Part shown: positions 28,850 to 34,253 of the stretch, piece by piece
How the letters are laid out: the number at the start of each line of letters is the position of its first letter
How positions within the stretch are numbered: position 1 is the first letter of the stretch
Assembly (NCBI GenBank): GCA_016286595.1
Contig: JAEETR010000194.1
Span: forward strand, 1-34,253
Direction of reading: 5' to 3'
DNA length: 34,253 bases
From: Oscillospiraceae bacterium
GTDB taxonomy: Bacteria > Bacillota > Clostridia > Oscillospirales > Oscillospiraceae
The notes under the pieces: generated by a model
The model's input: the letters and a program-made list of their open reading frames with translations, nothing else
Told to the model about the DNA's origin: nothing
Database searches by the model: none
Made by a program: the position numbers and the translations under genes

Positions 28850-29092
28850 TTATATCTCTTTGAGCTCCTCAAGGCAATAAGAGCAGATGTTTTTCCCGTG
28901 GAAATCCACGACGTTGGTGCCGCGGCCGCAGAAGGTGCAGCTGGGCTCGTACTTTCTGAGGATGACCGCGTCCTCGTCCACGTATATCTCCAGCGGGTCC
29001 TTTTCGGCTATGTCCAGCGTTCTGCGCAGCTCGATGGGAAGCACTATTCTCCCCAGTTCGTCAACCTTTCTGACTATTCCCGTCGATTTCAT
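28850..29092 (-). CDS. AbrB/SpoVT-type DNA-binding regulator with C-terminal zinc knuckle
   Basis: The 80-residue protein opens with the AbrB swapped-hairpin domain: STGIVRKVDELGRIVLPIEL at 3-22, RRTLDI and DPLEIYVDEDAVILRKY, essentially the DNA-binding half of AbrB/Abh/SpoVT. The tail has C52-x2-C55 and C70-x2-C73, a probable zinc site common in clostridial members and absent from Bacillus AbrB. Such proteins are dimeric or tetrameric regulators of the shift from growth to sporulation and stationary phase. ATG 29092 follows GGGGAGG with 6 nt spacing. It has its own promoter, flanked by matching dyads (see regulatory entry), suggesting autoregulation. Confidence 0.92.
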   Translation of the reverse strand: MKSTGIVRKVDELGRIVLPIELRRTLDIAEKDPLEIYVDEDAVILRKYEPSCTFCGRGTNVVDFHGKNICSYCLEELKEI

Positions 29093-29134
29093 GGAAACCT
29101 CCCCGTCCTGAAGACGATCTTCTTTGTTGTCGTA

Positions 29135-29181
29135 TATTGTATCAAAACAGGACAGGCTGTCAATGTGAAAAATATACAATA
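29135..29181 (-). promoter_or_regulatory. Promoter of the AbrB-type gene with flanking inverted octamers
   Basis: Minus-strand TTGACA (29163-29158) and TACAAT (29141-29136) with a 16-bp spacer. ATACAATA (29174-29181) and its complement TATTGTAT (29135-29142) flank the -35 and cover the -10, an arrangement that would allow a repressor, perhaps the gene product, to bridge or block the promoter. Confidence 0.75.
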
Positions 29182-29275
29182 CTCAGGCGATTATACAGTG
29201 ATTAAAGTTGCAAAGTACCATAATATTCGCAAGCAAAAGTTATGTAAATTCTGTCGTTTTCCCGCTTTTAACGCC
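29182..29275. other. AT-rich region between the abrB promoter and the DUF4173 terminator
   Basis: No gene is seen. On the minus strand a TATAAT (near 29189-29194) with a poor -35 might be a second upstream promoter of the abrB-type gene. Base composition is much more AT-rich than the surroundings. Confidence 0.3.
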
Positions 29276-29319
29276 AAAAAAGCGCTCCCGGGTTGACTTT
29301 TTCCCGGAAGCGCTTTTTG
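29276..29319. terminator. Terminator of the HTH/DUF2975/DUF4173 operon
   Basis: AAAAAAGCGCTCCCGGG pairs with CCCGGAAGCGCTTTTT (one mismatch) around a short loop, with T-rich tails on both strands. Confidence 0.88.
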
Positions 29320-29327
29320 TTGTTGAT

Positions 29328-30890
29328 TTAACCAGTTTTCATGGCCCCGGCGGCCTCGTCCAGGGCGATATTGAAGGCGCGGAGATCACGCTCCGCCGTC
29401 CGTGATTCGATCTCCCGCATGACGCCGCTTTCCCAGTAGTTCTTCTGATCGAACCAGCCCAGCCTCGCCGCGGGTCCCACGCCGTCCAGCTCCGGGCGGT
29501 AGAGCGACGCCGCCTTCTCACCGAAGCGATAATTGTTGTACAGCACGGATAATCTGTCGGGCCGGGAGTACGCCAGGATAAGCCAGGACGCCAGCCCCAC
29601 CGCCACGAAGAACCGCAGCAGAGGGAAGCCCGGCCGGTAGATGAAGACCAGGATCGCCCCCATCAGTATGGCCAGCACCGCCAGGAACCACCAAACCAGG
29701 ATTCGCAGGAAGGTCAGACCGTAGGTCTGCACGTAGAGCGTCATGCGCAGGGCGGAGGAGAGCATCATTATATAGGTGCAGGCGCAAATGGCCGTGAGTA
29801 TGATCTGCAGCGCCCTGCCCCGTCCGAACCGGCGGGTGCAGCGCAGCACGATCAGGCCGTTGAGCGCGGACACGAACAGCAGCTGGAAGAAGCCCTCTCT
29901 CGCGTACTGCGCGTAGGAGGTGCCCCCGGGCAGCTTCATGTCCCCCATGATGAGGCCCGCGAACAGATAGCGTATCTGAATGAAGCAGAACACGGCGTAT
30001 ATCACCAGCAGCACCGCCGTGAACGTCACGGCGACAACGCTCTCCCACTGTCTGAGCTCCCTGGTGTCGGACGGTACTGGCCGGTCCGTCTGCCGGGAGA
30101 TAAGGGCGTAGAAGAATATCGTAATCACGGCGAACCAGACTATGCCCTCGATGATCACGCTCACCGCGTGGGATACGCTGACGTTCAGGTCAAATATCCT
30201 GCCCAGCACGTCGGCGAAGACGCTGTCGGCCAGAGCCAGCAGCCAGGATACGAAGATCGCCAGCGGCAGAGCGATCGCCAGCCCCATCAGCACGTAACCG
30301 GCCTTGCCGTCGGGTTTTTTCGCTTTCTTTCCCGCCAGCACCCGCCACAGGTACGTCACCGGCTCCCCGACCTTGACGAGGGCGCCGAAGAAAAGGGACA
30401 TACCCGCTCCGAAGAGCTTTCCGAAGTACCAGCCCCGCATGTCGCCGAAAGCGGACAGCAGCAGTATCGCCAGCAGCACGACTATCCCCGCGCCGCTGAC
30501 CAGCTGGACGAACCCGTTCATGGTGAAGGGTATCACCCCCGCCAGCAGCGCCATTCCGGCGCAGCAGAAAACGCCGTCCCCCGCTGGCCACGCGCCAAGA
30601 CCCTTCAGTATATACGCGGTGCAGGCGATCAGCACCGCCGTGAATATCAGGGCGTTGACCCCGTTCCACGCGGTGTCTGTGAACGTCAGCGCGAAGGTCA
30701 GCCCTACTATGGCCGCGGCGCCCAGATACCGCGTAAAGCCCTCCCGCAGCTTTGCGTGGAGCGGCCCCTCGGGGGCGGGCTGCGGCGCCGTGGCCGTCTG
30801 ATAAGTCTGAGACGCCGTCCCCTCCGTCACAGGCTGGACGGGAACGCTCTCCGGCTCCGGGGCGCCGGTCATATCATATTGTTCACTCAT
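29328..30890 (-). CDS. DUF4173-like polytopic membrane protein
   Basis: The 520-residue protein has a cytosolic Pro/Glu/Thr-rich N-terminus (1-45), then about eleven membrane helices, and a soluble C-terminal tail (about 430-520) with LYNNYRFGEKAASLYRPE (cited in part), WFDQKNYWE and a final helical part. The layout, the SWLLALADSVFADVL region and the WFLAVLAILMGAILV helices fit the DUF4173 family of uncharacterised membrane proteins in Firmicutes. ATG 30890 overlaps the HTH gene stop by 8 nt and has GGAGGGGAG 8 nt upstream; a more upstream start is rejected because it lies within the HTH gene. It is the last gene of an operon with an HTH regulator and DUF2975. Role unknown. Confidence 0.78.
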   Translation of the reverse strand: MSEQYDMTGAPEPESVPVQPVTEGTASQTYQTATAPQPAPEGPLHAKLREGFTRYLGAAAIVGLTFALTFTDTAWNGVNALIFTAVLIACTAYILKGLGAWPAGDGVFCCAGMALLAGVIPFTMNGFVQLVSGAGIVVLLAILLLSAFGDMRGWYFGKLFGAGMSLFFGALVKVGEPVTYLWRVLAGKKAKKPDGKAGYVLMGLAIALPLAIFVSWLLALADSVFADVLGRIFDLNVSVSHAVSVIIEGIVWFAVITIFFYALISRQTDRPVPSDTRELRQWESVVAVTFTAVLLVIYAVFCFIQIRYLFAGLIMGDMKLPGGTSYAQYAREGFFQLLFVSALNGLIVLRCTRRFGRGRALQIILTAICACTYIMMLSSALRMTLYVQTYGLTFLRILVWWFLAVLAILMGAILVFIYRPGFPLLRFFVAVGLASWLILAYSRPDRLSVLYNNYRFGEKAASLYRPELDGVGPAARLGWFDQKNYWESGVMREIESRTAERDLRAFNIALDEAAGAMKTG

Positions 30891-31104
30891 CTTCGTTCTC
30901 CCCTCCCGGAATGTACTCCAGGATATCCCCGGGCTGACAGTCAAGGGCTTTGCACAGCGCGTCCAGCGTGGAGAACCGGACGGCCCGGGCCTTGTTGTTT
31001 TTGAGTATGGACAGGTTCGCCATGGTCAGGTCCACCTTTTTGGCCAGTTCCCCCGTGCCGATCTTCCGCTTTGCCATGACGACGTCAAGATTCACCACTA
31101 TCAT
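30883..31104 (-). CDS. Small XRE/Cro-type HTH regulator (YozG-like)
   Basis: The 73-residue protein is almost entirely one helix-turn-helix domain: LDVVMAKRKIGTGELAKKV (6-24), the recognition region LTMANLSILKNNKARAVRFS and TLDALCKALDCQPGDIL. This form (MIVVNLDVVMAKRK start, CQPGDILEY end) is that of YozG-like regulators, which typically sit beside a DUF2975 membrane protein, as here. GAGGTGACG precedes ATG 31104. It starts 9 nt after the DUF2975 stop and overlaps the DUF4173 gene by 8 nt, so all three form one unit. It probably represses its own operon; the signal may come from the membrane partners. Confidence 0.9.
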   Translation of the reverse strand: MIVVNLDVVMAKRKIGTGELAKKVDLTMANLSILKNNKARAVRFSTLDALCKALDCQPGDILEYIPGGENEDE

Positions 31105-31113
31105 ATCGTCACC

Positions 31114-31560
31114 TCATATCGTAAAGTCGCTGTCCTCCTTGTAACTGACGGCCTGGTCAAAGACCCCCGCCAGCACGAAGGAGAAAAGTCCGGCTATGAA
31201 GAACACCGCCACGATTATGAGCGTTGCCGGAGTAATCAGCACCGCCACGCGTACCGCCGTCACCGCGGCTATGCCCATGGACACCCAGCCCATGCGCCGC
31301 AGACTCGTCACGTTCTCCCGCACGAAGCAACTGCCCGCCAGCACGGTGCGGAACATGCGCCGCAGCTCGAAGACTATAACTATCGCCCCCGCGCCGGATA
31401 TGAGCAGGAGGATGACGTGCAGCAGGTAATAGTCCCGCAGGTGGGGATAAAATCGTCCCCCTATCTTGATGAGCCACGGCAGGGCCGCCTCGCAGGCTAT
31501 GCCCAGCCAGAACATCGCGTCCAGCAGATATTTTGTGAATAAGGTCAGTCTGTTTTTCAT
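31114..31560 (-). CDS. DUF2975 membrane protein (YoaS-like)
   Basis: The 148-residue protein has four membrane helices (about 11-33, 48-68, 93-110 and 115-138) and short loops, with RRMFRTVLAGSCFVRENV between helices 2 and 3, the conserved loop of DUF2975 (F.R.N...L). The family is found next to small HTH regulators in Firmicutes; its function is unknown, and a sensory or stress role has been suggested only by context. ATG 31560 is chosen over GTG 31569 because the GTG lies inside the GGGAGGTGG ribosome binding site. First gene of the DUF2975-HTH-DUF4173 operon, with an extended -10 promoter. Confidence 0.85.
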   Translation of the reverse strand: MKNRLTLFTKYLLDAMFWLGIACEAALPWLIKIGGRFYPHLRDYYLLHVILLLISGAGAIVIVFELRRMFRTVLAGSCFVRENVTSLRRMGWVSMGIAAVTAVRVAVLITPATLIIVAVFFIAGLFSFVLAGVFDQAVSYKEDSDFTI

Positions 31561-31584
31561 CCTATCCACCTCCCTGTGACAGGC

Positions 31585-31613
31585 AGGATATCACCTTCCC
31601 CGCCGCTTGTCAA
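31585..31613 (-). promoter_or_regulatory. Promoter of the DUF2975-HTH-DUF4173 operon
   Basis: Minus-strand TTGACA (31613-31608) and TATCCT (31590-31585), 17 bp apart, with an extended -10 TGA before TATCCT. A dyad TTCGATA-N6-TATCGAA (31630-31649) lies 17 bp upstream and may be an operator, for example for the HTH protein. Confidence 0.82.
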
Positions 31614-31645
31614 TATATTTTTTCTGTTATTCGATAATATTATAT

Positions 31646-31678
31646 CGAAAAACCGACGCACCCGATGGGTGCGCCGGT
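31646..31678 (-). terminator. Terminator of the tandem aldo/keto reductase unit
   Basis: ACCGACGCACCC (31652-31663) pairs with GGGTGCGCCGGT (31667-31678), with one mismatch, around GAT; the minus-strand tail is TTTTTCG. Its tail overlaps the upstream dyad of the next operon. Confidence 0.82.
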
Positions 31679-31696
31679 CGTTGACTCCATGCTCCG

Positions 31697-32566
31697 TCAG
31701 TTTATCGCGTAGTGGACCACGGGGCCCAGATCGTCATAGGGGTCGCGGAATATATGCTGGCCGTTGTCCAGGGCGGCGATCTTTGCCATATCGTCGGCGT
31801 CCAGGGCGAAATCGAATATCTGTGAGTTCTGCAGGATCCGCTCGGCGTGGACGGACTTGGCTATGCACACCACGCCGCTGTCCAGCTGCCAGCGCAGGCA
31901 TATCTGGTAAACGGTCTTGCCGTACTTCTCGGCGATGGGCCGCAGCACGTTCTGCACCGCGTCCACCCCCGCCAGCTGACCGTTCATCAGCGGGGAGTAG
32001 CACTCCAGCTGGATGCCCTTATCCCTGCAGTACTCCTTCAGCCTGAGCTGCTGGAAGCGGGGATGGCACTCCACCTGGTTCACCATGGGATATATGCCCA
32101 CCTCTTTGTAGACCCGGTCGATGATCTCGGGGGGGAAGTTGGAAACGCCGATGGCCCTTATCTTGCCCGCCTCGTACATCTCCCGGAAGGCCTTGAAGGT
32201 CTCCACGTATTTGTCCTCGTGGGGACGGGGCCAGTGGATGAGGTACAGGTCAAGATAGTCGAAGCCCAGCTTGCCAAGCGTGTTGTCCAGCTCGGTGTAG
32301 GCTCTGTCGTAGCCGTTCTCGCCGGACAGCTTGGAGGTGACGAAAATCTCCTCCCGGGGTATGCCGTAGGAGCGGACGGCCTCACCCACGGCCTCCTCGT
32401 TGCGGTAACCGGCGGCGGTGTCTATGGCGCGGTAGCCGCAGTCCAGGGCGGCGGTGACGGCGGCGCGGCACTCGTCCAGATCGCGGATCTGGAAAACGCC
32501 CAGCCCCAGCCAGGGCATCTTGACGCCGTTGGAAAGAGTGGTAGTGCATTTAATATTGTCTATCAT
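31697..32566 (-). CDS. Aldo/keto reductase (distal copy of a tandem pair)
   Basis: The 289-residue NADPH-dependent TIM-barrel oxidoreductase is of the 2,5-diketo-D-gluconate reductase-like (AKR5) type. The tetrad D49, Y54, K79 and H111 is intact (AIDTAAGYRNEE, TSKL, YLIHWPRP), and the NADPH loop is seen in GVSNFPPE and NQVECHPRFQQ. It reduces aldehydes or keto sugars; methylglyoxal or other reactive carbonyls are plausible substrates. AGGTGA stands 8 nt before ATG 32566, 32 nt after the stop of the sister gene, so the two are probably co-transcribed. The two proteins are about two-thirds identical by eye, which suggests a local duplication. Confidence 0.92.
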   Translation of the reverse strand: MIDNIKCTTTLSNGVKMPWLGLGVFQIRDLDECRAAVTAALDCGYRAIDTAAGYRNEEAVGEAVRSYGIPREEIFVTSKLSGENGYDRAYTELDNTLGKLGFDYLDLYLIHWPRPHEDKYVETFKAFREMYEAGKIRAIGVSNFPPEIIDRVYKEVGIYPMVNQVECHPRFQQLRLKEYCRDKGIQLECYSPLMNGQLAGVDAVQNVLRPIAEKYGKTVYQICLRWQLDSGVVCIAKSVHAERILQNSQIFDFALDADDMAKIAALDNGQHIFRDPYDDLGPVVHYAIN

Positions 32567-32598
32567 TTCACATCACCTTTCTCAATAATATTATGTAT

Positions 32599-33486
32599 TT
32601 ACTTGATTATCTTCGGGTCGGGACGCTTGCCGTTGGGGTTGGGCACGAAGATGTGGTCGGGCTCGGGCAGCAGCTTGTCGCCGTTGTCCAGGGTGGCGAT
32701 GGCGGCCATATCCTCCGCGTCCAGCTCGAAATCGAAGATGTCGGCGTTCTGGGCAAGGCGCTCTCTGTGCAGGCTCTTGGAGATGCACACCACGTCGCTG
32801 TCCAGCTGCCAGCGCAGGCAGATCTGGAAAACGTTCTTGCCGTGCTTCTTCGCGATGGGGTCCAGCACGCTCTGTATGGCGGGGGCCGTGGCCAGCTGAC
32901 CGTTTATGAGGGGGGAGTAGCACTCAAGCTGTACGCCCTTTTCCCTGCAGTACTTCTTCAGCTCGATCTGCTGATAGCGGGGATGGCACTCCACCTGGTT
33001 CACCATGGGGTAGATGCCCAGCTCGTCGTGTATCTTCTCCATATGCTCGGGCAGGAAGTTGGAAACGCCGATAGCCCTGATCTTTCCGGCCTCCATCAGC
33101 TCCATCATGGCCTTGAAGGCTTCCACGTATCTGCCCTCGCTGGGTCTGGGCCAGTGGATGAGATACAGGTCAAGGTAATCCATACCCAGCTCCTTCAGGC
33201 TCTTCTCAAGACCGGAGTAGGCCAGATCGTAGCCGTTCTCGCCGGACAGCTTGGTGGTGATGAAAAGCTGCTCCCGGGGAATGCCGGACTCCCGGATAGC
33301 CTCGCCCACGGCTCTCTCGTTGCGGTAGGCGGGGGCGGTATCGACGGCCCGGTAGCCCAGCTCCAGCGCCATCCGCACGGAGTTCTTGGCGTCCTCCAGA
33401 TTGTCGACTCTCCAGGTGCCAAGACCGAACCAGGGCATCTCCACCCCGTTCCACAGCTTCGCGGTACTCGTAAGACTGTTCTTCAT
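32599..33486 (-). CDS. Aldo/keto reductase (promoter-proximal copy of a tandem pair)
   Basis: The 295-residue protein is the paralogue of the next gene. The tetrad sits at exactly the same positions (D49, Y54, K79, H111), with GVSNFLPE and NQVECHPRYQQ, and differs mainly at the N-terminus and at the C-terminal tail (PNPNGKRPDPK), which is longer. The divergence between copies suggests different substrates. ATG 33486 is chosen because GGAGG lies 12 nt upstream; a start 31 codons earlier lies within the promoter. It is the first gene of the pair and stands behind a MerR-type promoter, pointing to induction by a thiol-reactive or electrophilic compound. Confidence 0.93.
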   Translation of the reverse strand: MKNSLTSTAKLWNGVEMPWFGLGTWRVDNLEDAKNSVRMALELGYRAVDTAPAYRNERAVGEAIRESGIPREQLFITTKLSGENGYDLAYSGLEKSLKELGMDYLDLYLIHWPRPSEGRYVEAFKAMMELMEAGKIRAIGVSNFLPEHMEKIHDELGIYPMVNQVECHPRYQQIELKKYCREKGVQLECYSPLINGQLATAPAIQSVLDPIAKKHGKNVFQICLRWQLDSDVVCISKSLHRERLAQNADIFDFELDAEDMAAIATLDNGDKLLPEPDHIFVPNPNGKRPDPKIIK

Positions 33487-33553
33487 CTCGTGATCTATCC
33501 TCCATATCGTAATTAAGGCGGGCTTACGGCCCGCATGGTCTCCCATTATGCAT

Positions 33554-33584
33554 ATTTTACCACCTGGAGTGCGCTCCATGTCAA
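33554..33584 (-). promoter_or_regulatory. MerR-type promoter (19-bp spacer with dyad) of the aldo/keto reductase pair
   Basis: Minus-strand TTGACA (33584-33579) and TAAAAT (33559-33554) are separated by 19 bp, too long for unaided sigma-A. The spacer contains TGGAG-N4-CTCCA (33565-33578). This is the layout of MerR-family targets such as those of SoxR or AdhR, where the regulator twists the DNA to align the two hexamers. Confidence 0.82.
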
Positions 33585-33596
33585 GTGCTCTGCCCC

Positions 33597-33625
33597 TTTA
33601 AATAATTGAAATGCGGCGGCATAAT
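33597..33625 (+). promoter_or_regulatory. Candidate htpG promoter 1, CIRCE in its start region
   Basis: TTTAAA (33597-33602) and CATAAT (33620-33625), 17 bp apart; the CIRCE element begins within and just after the -10, the usual place for HrcA repression. A second candidate is an extended -10 TGCTATAAT at 33690-33698, 33 bp downstream of CIRCE. Confidence 0.6.
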
Positions 33626-33657
33626 ATTAGCACTCTCGATTTTAGAGTGCTAATATT
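33623..33657. promoter_or_regulatory. CIRCE operator (HrcA binding site)
   Basis: TTAGCACTC-N9-GAGTGCTAA at 33627-33653 matches the CIRCE consensus perfectly, and the arms extend to 13 bp each (AATATTAGCACTC/GAGTGCTAATATT). HrcA, a class I heat-shock repressor, binds such sites; the hrcA gene is not in the window. Confidence 0.97.
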
Positions 33658-33689
33658 CACAGTTTGTTCATAAATCCGGCGGGTGACGG

Positions 33690-33698
33690 TGCTATAAT
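33690..33698 (+). promoter_or_regulatory. Candidate htpG promoter 2 (extended -10)
   Basis: TGCTATAAT, 62 bp before the htpG start; no -35 at 16-18 bp. If active, CIRCE lies upstream of its -35 region. Confidence 0.5.
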
Positions 33699-33759
33699 AT
33701 CCTCGTATCAAAAGCCGCGGCCGCCTCAGGGCGGCGAAAAAACTATCGGAGGCGATAAA

Positions 33760-34253
33760 ATGGCCAGAAAGCAGTTCAAGGCCGAGTCCAAGAAACTCTT
33801 GGACATGATGATAAATTCCATCTACACCCATAAGGAGATATTCCTCCGGGAGCTCATCTCCAACGCGTCCGACGCCATAGACAAGCTGTGCTACGTGGCG
33901 CTGACGGACGAGGGCGTGGGCATGAGCCGGGCGGATTTCCGCATCCGCGTAACGCCCGACAGGGAAAACCGCACCCTCACCATCTCCGACAACGGCATCG
34001 GCATGACCGCCGAGGAGCTGGAGTCCAACCTGGGCGTCATCGCCCGGTCCGGATCCGCGTCCTTCACCGCGGGTATGGACAAGGAGAAGGCCGACAGCGA
34101 GGAGCTGGACATAATAGGCCGCTTCGGCGTGGGCTTTTACAGCGCCTTCATGGTCGCCTCGGAGGTGGCCGTGATCTCCCGGGCCTACGGCTCGGAGCAG
34201 GCCAGCCGCTGGGAGAGCCGGGGCGCGGACGGCTACACCGTCTCCCCCTGCGA
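33760..34253 (+). CDS. htpG: Molecular chaperone HtpG (Hsp90), 5' part, 3' end outside window
   Basis: The 164 visible residues are the start of the Hsp90 N-terminal ATPase domain of the GHKL superfamily. Present are FLRELISNASDAIDKL (28-43, with E31 and N35), SDNGIGM (76-82, D77 for adenine), the lid region GSASF (98-102) and GRFGVGFYSAFMV (120-132). Hsp90 folds and stabilises client proteins under stress, in the cytosol. GGAGG stands 7 nt before ATG 33760. The upstream region contains CIRCE, so HrcA control of this gene is expected, unlike in B. subtilis, where htpG is outside the HrcA regulon. A short leader hairpin GCCGCC/GGCGGC lies at 33720-33735. Confidence 0.97.
   Translation, partial: MARKQFKAESKKLLDMMINSIYTHKEIFLRELISNASDAIDKLCYVALTDEGVGMSRADFRIRVTPDRENRTLTISDNGIGMTAEELESNLGVIARSGSASFTAGMDKEKADSEELDIIGRFGVGFYSAFMVASEVAVISRAYGSEQASRWESRGADGYTVSPC

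Noticed and set aside
1..34253. CRISPR arrays, toxin-antitoxin pairs or phage-defence genes
   Set aside because: No regularly spaced repeats and no recognisable Cas, toxin, restriction or reverse-transcriptase genes were seen.

Overview
The window is a high-GC (roughly 60%) chromosomal segment of an anaerobic, spore-forming Firmicute, most likely a gut clostridium of the Oscillospiraceae/Ruminococcaceae type. The main pointers are an uninterrupted mother-cell sigma factor SigK, a remnant of a PdaB-like sporulation deacetylase, an AbrB/SpoVT-type regulator with a zinc-knuckle tail, a textbook CIRCE operator, and many TTGACA/TATAAT promoters paired with GC-rich intrinsic terminators. Genus and species cannot be assigned from the sequence alone.

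Layout. 1-700: the start of a tyrosine integrase running off the left edge, next to a tRNA-Met/Glu/Val operon with a near-consensus promoter; this looks like one end of an integrated element beside a tRNA. 760-5810: sigK, a nitroreductase, a strongly codon-biased class II aldolase, an exported SLH/trypsin-like/Ig-like protease and a membrane-anchored protein of unknown role. 5970-9480: a small lipoprotein, the riboflavin transporter gene ribU behind an FMN riboswitch, a YpsA-like SLOG protein, and an unusual membrane protein joining a sigma-factor-like cytoplasmic part to an extracytoplasmic cyclophilin. 9480-12750: an overlapping moxR-DUF58-DUF4129 operon. 12850-14860: a MATE pump with a MarR regulator. 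15130-15350: the truncated pdaB-like gene. 15400-18800: an iron-sulfur aldo/keto reductase, an AbrB-family membrane protein, an isoprenylcysteine-methyltransferase-like protein and tRNA-Arg.

18900-25230: a DivIVA-like coiled-coil gene overlapping an orphan fumarase/tartrate dehydratase beta subunit, a lipoprotein, an acyl-ACP thioesterase/GNAT pair, a ROK glucokinase directly after glutamine synthetase, and a ZIP metal transporter. 25229-25460: a compact segment bounded by a perfect 16-bp inverted repeat and full of hairpins, a candidate MITE-like or other dispersed element. 25470-31560: a large lipoprotein with an internal duplication, a second MATE pump, the AbrB-type regulator, and a DUF4173/HTH/DUF2975 operon. 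31690-33590: two tandem aldo/keto reductases, the promoter-proximal one behind a promoter of MerR type (19-bp spacer over a dyad). 33600-34253: htpG (Hsp90), cut by the right edge, behind a perfect CIRCE element.

Most genes are house-keeping or stress/envelope functions in short transcription units separated by strong terminators. The points most worth a second look are the sigma-like/cyclophilin fusion, the inverted-repeat-bounded element, the MerR-type promoter, CIRCE in front of htpG, the DivIVA/hydro-lyase overlap and the truncated deacetylase. No CRISPR array, toxin-antitoxin pair or evident defence island is visible. All calls come from reading the sequence; no database search was possible.
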